The notes below the pieces were generated by a model, which saw only the letters and a program-made list of their open reading frames with translations, searched no databases and was not told the DNA's origin. A stretch of DNA of 64,000 bases. Source: Pedobacter cryoconitis (lineage in GTDB: Bacteria; Bacteroidota; Bacteroidia; Sphingobacteriales; Sphingobacteriaceae). Where the stretch lies: contig NZ_JACHCG010000001.1 of the NCBI RefSeq assembly GCF_014200595.1, forward strand, positions 2,170,001 to 2,234,000, given 5' to 3'. Positions 44,701 to 54,368 of the stretch are shown piece by piece (position 1 is the stretch's first letter; every line of letters begins with the position of its first letter). A program made the position numbers and the translations under genes.

Positions 44701-47463
44701 TTATAACTTATAGCGTAAGCCTATCAGGTAAGTTTGTTCGTAAAAATCTTTTCGGATCAGGGTTTCATTGCCTCCTTCTTTTTGTTTTGGCAAGTCTGCA
44801 TTTAAACTGTTTTTACCTTTGATAAATAACTCGTTAGGTGTATTCAGCAAGTTTCCAGCTTTAATAAAAACACTGATGTTATTCTTGAATTTCTTCTCTA
44901 CAGAAGCATCCATTTGGATGAATCCTTTTTGCCATAAATCATTGTCCACAAACTGAGAGATCGTATTGATTCTTTCACCTGTATAAGATCCTGCCAGTTG
45001 CGCATCCCAGCCATGTTTACTGTCTTTATAAATCAAAGATAGATTTCCGGTATGTGCAGACTGACCGAACAAAGGCCTGCTTTGCTCTACATTAATTAAT
45101 TTAAGATCACCACTTTCAGTTCTGATCCTGCTGCTTTTATCGGTAGTGATTCTGGAATGTGTATAAGTGTAATTAGCTTTAATCCCTATTTTATTGAAGA
45201 ACTTGATATAATCTACTTCTAAACCGTAATTTTTAGCCGTTCCAAAATTACCAGGTGTATAATACTGATCCTGTCCCCTGGTCGCATCTGCCTGTATAGT
45301 ATATTCAATCGGATCTTTGATGTTCTTATAAAACGCACCTGCCAATAACTGATCAGTGTTGTTCGGGAACAATTCATAACGTAAATCAAAGTTATCAGCA
45401 ATAGCACGTTTCAAATCCGGATTACCACGTTCCTGATATTCTTCAGTCACAGTTTTTGAAGGCACAATCTCATAAAATCCAGGACGGTTCAGAGAGCGGA
45501 AATAAGTTGCTCTTAAGTTTTCATTTTTACTCAGGCCATATTTCAGGTTCAGACTTGGAAGCAGGTCTGTATAGACCTGGCTACCAGCCGGATTTGACTC
45601 TCCCGCAGGAAATAACAGGTTGTATCCTTGATTGGTATGCTCTACTCTTGCCCCGCCGATTACTTCCAGTTTCGCGATTTTAAAATTGAACATTCCATAT
45701 CCAGCTGTAGTTTTTTCAGAAGCATCATAAGTCAATGGATTGGCTACTGCCCCTTTTGGATTCTGAACCTCCCAGTTAATGTCTGTATAGTTCATGAAAT
45801 CAGTTCCGTATAAGCCTGCTCTGTTTAATGGATAAAGGACGTAGTTATTATAGAAACTGCCTCTTTGTTTATCTCTGTAAAGCCCGCCACCTGTAAAATC
45901 AACTTTTGTACCTGCAATATCTGCCGTATAAGTAATGTCCAGATAACCCGCTTTGTCTTCATCTGTGTTTCTTGACCATCTGTGATCACTTTCTTTAGCT
46001 GTGGTCCGGTTATCCAGAAAATTTCTGCGTGTTCCGTTTAACGTGATCGTTGTTTCATCCGGAATATCATTTTTAGCCGTAGAGTAAACTGCTGACCATT
46101 GTACTTTTAATTTCTTCGGAATCAGTATATGTTCACCATGCAAAGTGCTGTTATAAATTTGCTGCTCTGTATATCTTGAACGCGTTGCATAAGAGATCTC
46201 TGCGCTCCCTGTTGCTGCATTGTATTCTGAAGTAGAGAAATTTGTTGTGATCTGATCACGTGTCTGTATACTGGTCAGGTTCACATAAGAGTTAACCAGC
46301 GACAGTTTATTTCTATCATTAAAATTATAATCTATTTTACCGTGTAATCCGTAACGTTTCTGCTGTTCGCTAAACTGTCTTTCGGCCATAGAAGTAATTC
46401 TTGAAAACTTATCTGTTTCTGCAACAGTTGAGTTAAAGAAAGTACTGTTTGTACCACGGTATGTATTCTGATAACTGCCTGCAATTAATACGCCCAGTTT
46501 GTTATTTAAAAAGCGTTGTCCAATAGAAATACCACCTACCAGGTTAGGATCTGCCTGTTTTGCTTTGTAATCCACTGTTCCTTTGGAAAAATCGGCTGCT
46601 TTAGCTTCATAAGCTCTGCCATTATTTTCATAAGGAGATTTCGAATTGATTGCACCTGCATCAAAAGCAAGAAATTTACGGTCAAAAAGCATCTGGCTGT
46701 AACCTGTAGCCAAATTTGCATTCACTTGCAATTTAGAAGGTGCATCTTTCATGACCATATTAACCACACCACCCACGGCATCACCTTCCATATTTGGTGT
46801 CAATGACTTATAAACTTCCAAACGCTCCAGTAATTCTGAAGGAAAAATATCCAGAGGTACATATCTGAATTTGTTATCAGGACTTGGTATTTTGATACCA
46901 TTTACCAAAGTATAGTTATACCTTTTGTCCATTCCGCGAAGAATAGCATATTGCCCGTCTCCATTATTGCTTCTTTCAATGGTTACGCCCGACACCCTTT
47001 GTATGGCATTGGCTACCGTTAAATCCGGGGAAATTTCCATTGCCCTTCCAGAAACCACATTCATCACCTGCATAGATTTCTGCTCTATTTTTCTGGCTGT
47101 ACGTTCTGTAGAACCTTCCTGTTTAGCTGCAATCACAATTTCACTCAGGTCATTGGTATTGTCTTCACTCAGATACACATTAAGCGAAGGATTATGTTCC
47201 TTGTCTACTTCAATCTGTTTGGTAAAGCTTTTATAACTGATATAAGAAACCTTAATAGTAAAAGTTCCTGCCTTCACGTGTTTGAACTCGAAAGAACCGT
47301 CCAAACCTGTCTGGGTTGTTTGTGTTGTGTTTTCCAGCTTAACCGAAGCACCAATCAAGGCTTCCCCGGTCCGATGGTCGTACACATGTCCTTTAATGTT
47401 ACCGGCTTTTGCCACCGCTATGCTTAAGAATAAGCAAAGAATCGTTTGTAAAATTAATTTCAT
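44701..47463 (-). CDS. TonB-dependent outer-membrane receptor of the phytase operon
   Basis: A 920-residue receptor. A signal peptide (1-20) is followed by a carboxypeptidase-like domain (about 22-100), a plug (about 130-240, including VANAIQRVSGVTIERSNNGDGQYAILRGMDKRYN and GDAVGGVVNMVMK) and a beta-barrel ending in aromatic/Lys residues (YLIGLRYKL). The lack of a SusD partner and the phytase and phosphatase behind it suggest import of phytate, a partly dephosphorylated inositol phosphate, or a metal-phytate complex. Promoter-proximal gene of the operon; palindromes and direct repeats lie 80-145 bases upstream. Confidence 0.92.
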   Translation of the reverse strand: MKLILQTILCLFLSIAVAKAGNIKGHVYDHRTGEALIGASVKLENTTQTTQTGLDGSFEFKHVKAGTFTIKVSYISYKSFTKQIEVDKEHNPSLNVYLSEDNTNDLSEIVIAAKQEGSTERTARKIEQKSMQVMNVVSGRAMEISPDLTVANAIQRVSGVTIERSNNGDGQYAILRGMDKRYNYTLVNGIKIPSPDNKFRYVPLDIFPSELLERLEVYKSLTPNMEGDAVGGVVNMVMKDAPSKLQVNANLATGYSQMLFDRKFLAFDAGAINSKSPYENNGRAYEAKAADFSKGTVDYKAKQADPNLVGGISIGQRFLNNKLGVLIAGSYQNTYRGTNSTFFNSTVAETDKFSRITSMAERQFSEQQKRYGLHGKIDYNFNDRNKLSLVNSYVNLTSIQTRDQITTNFSTSEYNAATGSAEISYATRSRYTEQQIYNSTLHGEHILIPKKLKVQWSAVYSTAKNDIPDETTITLNGTRRNFLDNRTTAKESDHRWSRNTDEDKAGYLDITYTADIAGTKVDFTGGGLYRDKQRGSFYNNYVLYPLNRAGLYGTDFMNYTDINWEVQNPKGAVANPLTYDASEKTTAGYGMFNFKIAKLEVIGGARVEHTNQGYNLLFPAGESNPAGSQVYTDLLPSLNLKYGLSKNENLRATYFRSLNRPGFYEIVPSKTVTEEYQERGNPDLKRAIADNFDLRYELFPNNTDQLLAGAFYKNIKDPIEYTIQADATRGQDQYYTPGNFGTAKNYGLEVDYIKFFNKIGIKANYTYTHSRITTDKSSRIRTESGDLKLINVEQSRPLFGQSAHTGNLSLIYKDSKHGWDAQLAGSYTGERINTISQFVDNDLWQKGFIQMDASVEKKFKNNISVFIKAGNLLNTPNELFIKGKNSLNADLPKQKEGGNETLIRKDFYEQTYLIGLRYKL

Positions 47464-47543
47464 TGTTCAAATTGTTTGTTTGTGAGCGTGTTGTTTTTTC
47501 GCTGTGACAAAAGTGTGTTATCATTTCTCAGCAGACTAAAAAT

Positions 47544-47606
47544 CACCGTGTACAAAATGTAAACACCGTGAACCGGACTGTATACAAAGCGCATACAGCG
47601 TATACA
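47544..47606. promoter_or_regulatory. Cluster of direct and inverted repeats upstream of the phytase operon
   Basis: CACCGTG occurs twice (47544-47550 and 47564-47570), 20 bases apart start to start, about two helical turns. Next to them are interleaved inverted repeats: CTGTAT/ATACAG (47578-47583, 47593-47598) and TGTATAC/GTATACA (47579-47585, 47600-47606). They lie 80-145 bases before the receptor start, a typical place for activator binding. Confidence 0.5.
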
Positions 47607-47745
47607 CACCTATCATAACCAATTGATTTTCATATAATTAAAAAGAACAAAGCCGCCGTTATCATTCAGTTAGCGTAACATTAAGGAATTGTTAATAGCC
47701 GAAATTTGATTTTTGTAGTCAGATCCGATCCCGTTCTTAAGCAAA

Positions 47746-49341
47746 TCAAATTGTCTGAATGAAGGTGCTTAAATTATCTCCCTGACCGATATTCAGTTTT
47801 TTTCGCAGCCGGTACCTGGCTACTCTCAGGCTATCCTGAGAAATACCGAAGATTACGGCCATGTCTTTGGAACTCATATTCATTTTTAGCAGGGCGATTA
47901 ACCGGATATCATTTACAGTCAGTTCTTCGCAATGCGCCTTAAGGTTATCAAAAAATGACTGGTGCAATTGTTCGAATACCTGGGTAAAATCTTTCCACTG
48001 CTGGTCATGATTGATATTCTGGTTTAATTGTCTGACCAATTGCTGCAATTGCTTTTTCTGATCCCGTTTATCTTCTTTGATCATCTCATCGAGCTTGGTA
48101 CGTAAACTATCCAGAAAATTATTATGCTGTATCACTTGTAAAGTATGCGTAGTGAGCTCCCTGCTTTTAAGCTCTAATTGTTCCTGCTGCGCCTGGTTAA
48201 GCTGCTCATTTTTTTCTGCGATGGCCTTGTTTTCCCTCAGCTTCAGCCGCTGACGGGAGATCGTCAGTATGCCCATGACAATCAGCAGCAGAATAACCAC
48301 AACTACTGCTATACTGATAATCAGGTTTACCTTTTTGCTGTTTTCCAAAGCGGCAATTTCATCGTTTTTCTTATCTATATTATAGATGATCTGTAAAAAG
48401 GACATTTGCTTATTACTTTCATCAGAATACAGGTGGAGCACATGTTTACGGCTCAGTTCCATATAATAATAGGCACTATCATTTTGTCCGGTCAGGTTAT
48501 AGGATTTAGCAATATCCCGGTAGGCAGAAGCCTGCTGATATTCATTTTTGGTAGCGATGGACAAACTTAAAGCAGTCCTTGTATATTTCAACCCTTGTTT
48601 ATAATCACCAGTTTTACGAAAAATATCACCCAGATTATTGATCACTTCAATACTGGAAACTTCGTTGTTTACGGCTTTGTATAATTTCAGAGATGCATCG
48701 AAGTAATATTTCGCGGAATCATAACGAACCAGATCTTCGTGAATACTCCCCAGGTTCTCATAGATTTTAGCTTCTCCCTGTTTATATCCTGCCAGCTGGT
48801 ACTCTTTTAAAGCATGCCGCTGATAATAAAAAGCACTATCATAACGCTGTTCTTTCTCATACAAATGACCAATATGTCCGTAAGTCTCTCCTAATCCTAT
48901 ATGATTATGCGTCATTTTATAAAGCTTCAACGCCTGATCATACTGCTTTCTGGAAGACTTTTTATTGAAGTTCTGCTCATAGACTACTCCCATATCATTC
49001 AGATTATCAGCCAGTAAGTCTTGTTCGCTAAGCTGTTTGAATAACTTATCTGCTTGCTGATGGTATTCCAGAGATTGCGCATAATGCCCCTGGGCGTAAC
49101 ATATTTTCCCCATCTGCTGCAAGCACATTCCAATAATCTTCTTGTTATTGTCTATCAGCGCCTGATGATAAAGCTTTTTCAGCTGGATAAATGCAGAATC
49201 CGGGAAACGGTTACTCAGCGCTAAAGTATGTTTAAGTTCTTGTTCAGGACCTGATTTTGCCTCAGCTTTGCTCAGATGAAATAAACAGATGAATAGTAAA
49301 ATCGAGGTTTTAAGATATAATTTGCAATTGACAGCTATCAT
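47746..49341 (-). CDS. TPR-sensor transcriptional regulator with C-terminal HTH
   Basis: A 531-residue membrane regulator of a type common in Bacteroidota. It has a signal peptide or TM (1-28), about six to seven TPR motifs (about 55-310, e.g. LADNLNDMGVVYEQNF, AKIYENLGSIHEDLVRYDSA), and a TM (about 331-352). A coiled coil (about 360-430) and a LuxR-like helix-turn-helix domain at the end (about 468-528, MSSKDMAVIFGISQDSLRVARYRLRKKL) follow. The periplasmic TPR part probably senses a protein or ligand while the HTH binds DNA in the cytoplasm. It lies directly upstream of the phytase operon on the same strand, 282 bases away, so it is a good candidate for its regulator. Confidence 0.85.
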   Translation of the reverse strand: MIAVNCKLYLKTSILLFICLFHLSKAEAKSGPEQELKHTLALSNRFPDSAFIQLKKLYHQALIDNNKKIIGMCLQQMGKICYAQGHYAQSLEYHQQADKLFKQLSEQDLLADNLNDMGVVYEQNFNKKSSRKQYDQALKLYKMTHNHIGLGETYGHIGHLYEKEQRYDSAFYYQRHALKEYQLAGYKQGEAKIYENLGSIHEDLVRYDSAKYYFDASLKLYKAVNNEVSSIEVINNLGDIFRKTGDYKQGLKYTRTALSLSIATKNEYQQASAYRDIAKSYNLTGQNDSAYYYMELSRKHVLHLYSDESNKQMSFLQIIYNIDKKNDEIAALENSKKVNLIISIAVVVVILLLIVMGILTISRQRLKLRENKAIAEKNEQLNQAQQEQLELKSRELTTHTLQVIQHNNFLDSLRTKLDEMIKEDKRDQKKQLQQLVRQLNQNINHDQQWKDFTQVFEQLHQSFFDNLKAHCEELTVNDIRLIALLKMNMSSKDMAVIFGISQDSLRVARYRLRKKLNIGQGDNLSTFIQTI

Positions 49342-49385
49342 TGGAGAACAATTAAACAGCCGCTTGATTGGAGATCCGGCCCCTG

Positions 49386-49413
49386 CAAAGGAAGCCTTCT
49401 AGTGTTAATACAA
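49386..49413 (-). promoter_or_regulatory. Candidate promoter of the TPR/HTH regulator
   Basis: On the minus strand TTG (49411-49413), 17 bases, then TTCCTTTG (49386-49393), close to the TTTG / TAnnTTTG consensus with one mismatch in the -7 box. It ends 44 bases before the ATG. Confidence 0.35.
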
Positions 49414-49561
49414 TGTTAAGCCAATGGTAATGAATACTGAAATGTTAGGTTTTGTTTAATAACATGATAACATTAATTGTACAAAATAAGAAATAAAAGA
49501 TTTAAATTTAGGCATAGGTATTGATATACATTCCATACTAAAACTATTTAACACAGATTAT

Positions 49562-49762
49562 ATGCTCAGACACACCTATTACGATCAGAACGAAACGAAT
49601 ATGCCGGAAAACAAATTGATCGACTTACAAGAATATTACGAGATTGAATATTGGTCTAAAAGATTTGGTGTAACACCAGAATTATTAAAGCGCGCAGTAA
49701 AAGAATCAGACAGTGCTGTCGCTGACGAAGTAGAAAAATATATCAGAACTAAATACGCTTAA
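49562..49762 (+). CDS. DUF3606 small protein
   Basis: A 66-residue protein containing the DUF3606 core: DLQEYYEIEYWSKRFGVTPELLKRAVKESDSA (about 21-52), which looks like a small helical fold. Function of this family is not established. The internal ATG at 49601 (MPENKLIDLQ) gives 53 residues that fit the core better; no clear Shine-Dalgarno sequence decides between them. Stand-alone gene between two minus-strand genes. Confidence 0.8.
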   Translation: MLRHTYYDQNETNMPENKLIDLQEYYEIEYWSKRFGVTPELLKRAVKESDSAVADEVEKYIRTKYA

Positions 49763-49777
49763 TAAAAAGGCGCTCCA

Positions 49778-51238
49778 TTACATTAAAGGAGAAAACAGAC
49801 GACTTAACTTTTCAGGAAACTGTTTATATAAAGGTCTTTTTTCCCACTCTTCAGGATTAATCTGTATCGCATCTTTCAGATCCTGATAGAATATTTTTGT
49901 CATTTCCTGAGCGGTATGACTATCGTAAATGACACTGTTCACCTCAAAGTTCAGTTCGAAACTTCTATTGTCCATATTGGCGGTTCCAATTACAGATAAT
50001 TGCTGATCTGACACCATTGTTTTCGCATGGATAAAACCTTTCTGATATTCATAAATCTCTACCCCTGCGCTCATCAGATCGCCATAATAAGACTTCCCTG
50101 CGGCAGAAACCATTCTTGAATCCGATACTCCGGGAACCAATAAAACTACTTTTACGCCACTCAGTGCCGCCACAACAAGTGCATCCAGTAAACTTTCGCC
50201 CGGAATAAAATAAGGTGTCGTGATTAAAATTTCTTTCTCTGCCATCCCTATCGCCTGTATTAATGAAAACAGAATGGTAGGATTGTCTGAGTCAGGTCCG
50301 CTTGCAGCAATCTGCATCACCGCATTTTCACCGTTTTCCTGGGAGGCCGAGAAGAAATCTTTTTGCGGAACAAGTTCTTCATCTGCACAAAAATTCCAGT
50401 CACAGATAAACAGGTACTGGAGATAATAGATCCCTGGACCTGTTATTTTTAAATGCGTATCCCTCCAATAAAGCTGATTTGGGCGTTTTGGACTATTGAT
50501 ATAACGGTCACTGACATTAATTCCGCCCGTAAATGCAATATTTCCGTCAATGACAATGATTTTGCGGTGATTTCTGTAATTAATCCGGTTGGCTAGTGCA
50601 ATAAACAAGATCTTATAAAATGGATAGGCCTGTACTCCCGCATCAATCAATTCGGGAACAACCTTTTTACGGATGCTGCTGCTGCCAAAATCGTCATAGA
50701 TTAAACGTACCTGCACTCCTGCCCTTGATTTCTCCATTAAAATATCTTTGATCGCATTGCCTATTTCATCATCTTCATAAATATAATATTCAATATGGAT
50801 GTGATGTTTTGCCTGTTTTAAAGCTTCCAGTACCGCAGGAAATTTCTCTTCCCCATTTTTTAAGATCTCCACTTTATTATTTCCGGTCAGGTTACTCAAT
50901 CCATCATTCAAAAGGAGTTTAACCAATTTCTGATATTTCAGGAGTTCAACAGGCACGCTGTTCCATGTCTTTTCAGATTCTTTTAAAATCTGCTTTTCAA
51001 TGTGACGTTGCATCAGTTCATTCTTAACGATCTTTTTGCTGTATAGTTTTCGCTTGCGGTAATTGGTTCCCACGCAGAAATAGATGATAATCCCCAATAC
51101 TGGAAAAAAAACAGTTAGCATCAGGTAAGCCAGGGTTTTACTGGTTGAATTGGTATCATAAATAATGCGCAGACAGGTTGCGATAACAACCAGAGTATAA
51201 ACAATTTCCAATAAGAGTATCCAGCTGATTTCTTGCAT
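49778..51238 (-). CDS. cls: Cardiolipin synthase
   Basis: A 486-residue phospholipase-D superfamily enzyme. Two N-terminal membrane segments (about 5-25 and 36-56; PLDc_N) are followed by two HKD motifs: NHRKIIVIDG...TGGIN near residue 222 and HAKTMVSD...GTANMD near residue 400. Makes cardiolipin by transphosphatidylation of phosphatidylglycerol at the inner membrane. Length is normal for bacterial Cls. Stop lies 16 bases from the end of the convergent DUF3606 gene. Relevant to lipid homeostasis together with the mprF operon further along. Confidence 0.94.
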   Translation of the reverse strand: MQEISWILLLEIVYTLVVIATCLRIIYDTNSTSKTLAYLMLTVFFPVLGIIIYFCVGTNYRKRKLYSKKIVKNELMQRHIEKQILKESEKTWNSVPVELLKYQKLVKLLLNDGLSNLTGNNKVEILKNGEEKFPAVLEALKQAKHHIHIEYYIYEDDEIGNAIKDILMEKSRAGVQVRLIYDDFGSSSIRKKVVPELIDAGVQAYPFYKILFIALANRINYRNHRKIIVIDGNIAFTGGINVSDRYINSPKRPNQLYWRDTHLKITGPGIYYLQYLFICDWNFCADEELVPQKDFFSASQENGENAVMQIAASGPDSDNPTILFSLIQAIGMAEKEILITTPYFIPGESLLDALVVAALSGVKVVLLVPGVSDSRMVSAAGKSYYGDLMSAGVEIYEYQKGFIHAKTMVSDQQLSVIGTANMDNRSFELNFEVNSVIYDSHTAQEMTKIFYQDLKDAIQINPEEWEKRPLYKQFPEKLSRLFSPLM

Positions 51239-51447
51239 ATTATTTTAAAAAGATAGCGTAAAGCATATTCCCCAAATGTAACCAAAGATTTAATTCTGCT
51301 GTCCACAGATTTACATTTTAAGGTGGACAAAAATAAATAGTAGTCATTCAGTATCAACAGATTGAGTATTTGGCTATTTCATCTGAAAAAAGCAAACCTT
51401 GGCATAAAATTGGTGGTATAATTTTCAATTAACGAAACTCATAACCA

Positions 51448-51813
51448 ATGAATAAGAAAATTTTAATATTTGATGACGATCAGGAGGTACTTACTGCAAT
51501 GGAGTCATTACTTGATTTTGTAGATTGGGATTTAATTACCTTTTCAACCGGCCAGGATGCCCTAAAGAAAATTGAAAGGGAAAGCCCTGATTTAATTCTG
51601 ATGGATGTCGAATTAGATGGATTTGATGGCAGGGAAATTTGCAGGTCAATCAAAGAAAACCAGGCACTGCAACATATCCCTATCATCCTTATTTCAGGGC
51701 AGCTCCGTCCCGAAATGATCATAGATACGGAGTTTGGCCCGGACGATTTTTTACCAAAACCATTTAATATTGGTGATCTGATTGATAAAGTCTATTTTCA
51801 GCTGGCTTCTTAA
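51448..51813 (+). CDS. Stand-alone receiver-domain protein (CheY-like)
   Basis: A 121-residue single-domain response regulator. Acidic pocket Asp9, Asp10 and Asp11, phosphoacceptor Asp53 (LMDVEL), Ser83 and Lys104 (LPKPF) are all in place. No output domain, so it likely works by protein-protein contact or as a phosphate shuttle. No kinase gene adjoins. The stop lies two bases from the end of the convergent aminotransferase. Confidence 0.92.
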   Translation: MNKKILIFDDDQEVLTAMESLLDFVDWDLITFSTGQDALKKIERESPDLILMDVELDGFDGREICRSIKENQALQHIPIILISGQLRPEMIIDTEFGPDDFLPKPFNIGDLIDKVYFQLAS

Positions 51814-51815
51814 AT

Positions 51816-53000
51816 TTACAATGCGTCCAGCGCTTTTAAAATTGTGGAGCAGGCTTTCCTGATCTCTTCTTCAGTGATAATTAATGGAGGAGCAACCCTT
51901 AAGGCTGTTTCACAATGTAAAAACCAGTCTATAATAATACCATCAGCGGCACAAAGCTGGCTTACTTTTTCTACTTGCTCAAAACTGTCCAGTTGAATAC
52001 TCATCATTAATCCCTTACCCCTAACCTCACGGATGAGCTGGTGAACGAGTAATGTTTTAAATAATTCCCCTTTTGCAGCTACACCAGCTACCAGATTTTC
52101 TTCCAGGATAACTTCCAGACTTGCCAGACCGGCTACGCTCGATACCGGATGTCCGCCAAAAGTAGTAATATGCCCAAGAATAGGATTTTCTTTGAGCACC
52201 CCCATCACTTCCCTGTTAGCGATAAATGCCCCAATTGGCATTCCGCCTCCCAATGCTTTGGCCAGCAGCAGGATGTCTGGTACAATATCATAATGTTCAA
52301 AAGCGAAGAGTTTTCCTGTACGGCCAAACGCGGCTTGTATTTCATCCAGAATAAGTAGAGTACCAGTCGCAGTACATTTATTCCTTAGTTTTTGCATATA
52401 AGTTTTAGAAGCTACCCTGATTCCTGCCTCTCCCTGTACCGTCTCCATAATCACACAGGCTGTATTTTTAGTGATCAGCTCCAGGTCTTCTTCTTTGCCA
52501 TAGGTTATAAAACGAACATCAGGCAGCAAAGGACGGTATTTCTGTTTAAAGTGTTCATTGCCCATTACGCTTAAAGCACCGTGTGTACTGCCATGATAGG
52601 CATGATGACAGGAAATAATTTCGGACCTTCCAGTATAACGCTTCGCTAATTTTAGCGCTCCTTCTGTGGCTTCCGTTCCCGAATTGACAAAGTATACGTT
52701 ATTCAGCTTTGAAGGCAGCACACTGATCAGTTTTTCTGCAAACCTGACCATCGGAGATTGTACAAATTCACCATAAACAGTAAGGTGAAGGTATTTATCC
52801 AGTTGTGCTCTGATCGCATCCAGTACTTTTGGATTTCTATGTCCAATATTGCTGACTGCAAATCCAGAAACAAGATCCATATAACTTTTCCCGTTTAAAT
52901 CATACAAATACATTCCCTCTGCATGGTCAACTTCAAGCATATTCGGACTGGTAGATGTTTGGGCGTTATTACGTAAAAAAAGTTCTTTGTGACTGATCAT
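51816..53000 (-). CDS. Class III aminotransferase (acetylornithine/ornithine type)
   Basis: A 394-residue PLP enzyme. Asp219 (LILDEIQ) contacts the cofactor and Lys248 (LLAKALGGG) forms the Schiff base; SGTEATEGALKLAK (about 107-120) and the HAYHG segment (133-137) are typical of the ArgD/RocD branch. It transfers the terminal amino group of an omega-amino acid to 2-oxoglutarate. No arginine, proline or lysine pathway genes are near, so the substrate is open. Distinct from the aminotransferase at 5751-6980, to which it is only distantly similar and which has a cysteine-rich insert that this one lacks. Confidence 0.88.
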   Translation of the reverse strand: MISHKELFLRNNAQTSTSPNMLEVDHAEGMYLYDLNGKSYMDLVSGFAVSNIGHRNPKVLDAIRAQLDKYLHLTVYGEFVQSPMVRFAEKLISVLPSKLNNVYFVNSGTEATEGALKLAKRYTGRSEIISCHHAYHGSTHGALSVMGNEHFKQKYRPLLPDVRFITYGKEEDLELITKNTACVIMETVQGEAGIRVASKTYMQKLRNKCTATGTLLILDEIQAAFGRTGKLFAFEHYDIVPDILLLAKALGGGMPIGAFIANREVMGVLKENPILGHITTFGGHPVSSVAGLASLEVILEENLVAGVAAKGELFKTLLVHQLIREVRGKGLMMSIQLDSFEQVEKVSQLCAADGIIIDWFLHCETALRVAPPLIITEEEIRKACSTILKALDAL

Positions 53001-53092
53001 TGGATTTTCTGAATTTTGCGGTAAAACTACTTATAATTTAAACAGGCTCTAAGGAAAAGAAGATCTTTTCCTTGTAAAAATCGGTAAGGCGT

Positions 53093-54346
53093 TTAGAATT
53101 TCAGGCTAAATATATGGTGCTCTGCCTGGTAGCTGTAACTCAGCTTATACTGATAAAGATTGCAGATTTGACTGGTAATGGCTAGTCCCAGCCCGGTCCC
53201 TTCAGAAGAAGCATCTTTATAAAACCTTTCAAACACACTATGACCATTCAGTGCTTTTTGTGATCCGGTATTGGAGATGGTAAGCAACCCGGTTTGCAGC
53301 GCTATTTTTATTTTTCCATGCTGCTTGTTATGCCTGATGGCATTGTTGATCAGGTTATTCAGCAGAATATCTGCCAGATATTTACTCATATGTAACTGCT
53401 GGGGCTCCAGGTACTTTTCCACTTCAATCTCATTGGCAATAAATAGTTCATTGAATTGGCGAAGCTTTTGCGCCAGTAAAACATCCAGTGCTATATCTTC
53501 CTCATCCTTAATCAGGTTATTCTCAATTTTGGCCAGTAATAACAACGATTGATTGAGCCGGGATAATTTATTGACCGCCAGATAAACATCCTCGATCAAT
53601 TCTCCCTGTTTATCTGTTAACGATTCTGTTTGGATCAGTGTATCAAGTTTAGAGTTAATGACTGCTAAAGGGGTCATCATTTCATGCGAAGCATTATCGG
53701 TAAAACTTTTCAGTTCTTTGTAGTCTTGTCTGACCCTGGAAGACATAGAAATCACGGATTGATTTAATTCCTGAAATTCATCAATCTGAGTATGCTGCAC
53801 TGAAAACTCATTTTTATCAGCCAGATTAAAGGCTTTGAGTTGTTTAAGCATCTCATAAAATGGACGCCACAAGCTACTGAGGACAAATCGATTAACTACT
53901 GTCAAACTAATCAGTAACAATACAATTATCCCGAGGGTAATCAGAAAAATAAGCCTTACCAGATCTTCTGCTTCCAGACTGGATTTGGTGATAGTGACTG
54001 CGTAATCTTTTTCACCAAGTTTAACCGATGTATTCAGGCTGCGTCCTGGTTCTGTTTCTTTTTCCTCCGGATTATAGTACCAGGTATTACTAAAGCCCCT
54101 GTCTGTGGTATCCCCTTTTTTTAATTCATGATAGGTTACCTTCTGATCTTTAAAGTCACTGGGCAAAGGCAGTTTATGATATTCACGGACACTGGCCAGA
54201 ATTTCTTCTTCTTCAATTTTAAGGTCGTTGTCCAGCTTATTGGTTAAGATATAGTGGATAGCAAAATAATAAATAGCCCCGCTTAACACCAATATGATGA
54301 GTGAAGTGAAGAGATTTACCCTGTTATATTTTTGTGCTAATCTCAT
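53093..54346 (-). CDS. Sensor histidine kinase
   Basis: A 417-residue membrane kinase with two TM segments (about 12-34 and 131-155) bordering a short periplasmic sensor domain (about 95 residues). The phosphoacceptor is His221 in ASHEMMTPL. An HATPase_c domain follows with N box (NLINNAIRHN) and GTGLGLAI. The last gene of a three-gene unit with the response regulator (22 bases upstream) and a type II NADH dehydrogenase. The signal sensed is unknown. Confidence 0.93.
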   Translation of the reverse strand: MRLAQKYNRVNLFTSLIILVLSGAIYYFAIHYILTNKLDNDLKIEEEEILASVREYHKLPLPSDFKDQKVTYHELKKGDTTDRGFSNTWYYNPEEKETEPGRSLNTSVKLGEKDYAVTITKSSLEAEDLVRLIFLITLGIIVLLLISLTVVNRFVLSSLWRPFYEMLKQLKAFNLADKNEFSVQHTQIDEFQELNQSVISMSSRVRQDYKELKSFTDNASHEMMTPLAVINSKLDTLIQTESLTDKQGELIEDVYLAVNKLSRLNQSLLLLAKIENNLIKDEEDIALDVLLAQKLRQFNELFIANEIEVEKYLEPQQLHMSKYLADILLNNLINNAIRHNKQHGKIKIALQTGLLTISNTGSQKALNGHSVFERFYKDASSEGTGLGLAITSQICNLYQYKLSYSYQAEHHIFSLKF

Positions 54347-54368
54347 CCTTCTTTTGATATGACTCTTA

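Noticed and set aside
44701..47463. SusCD pair with the beta-helix lipoprotein as SusD
   Set aside because: The lipoprotein has beta-helix strand repeats, not the alpha-helical TPR fold of SusD.
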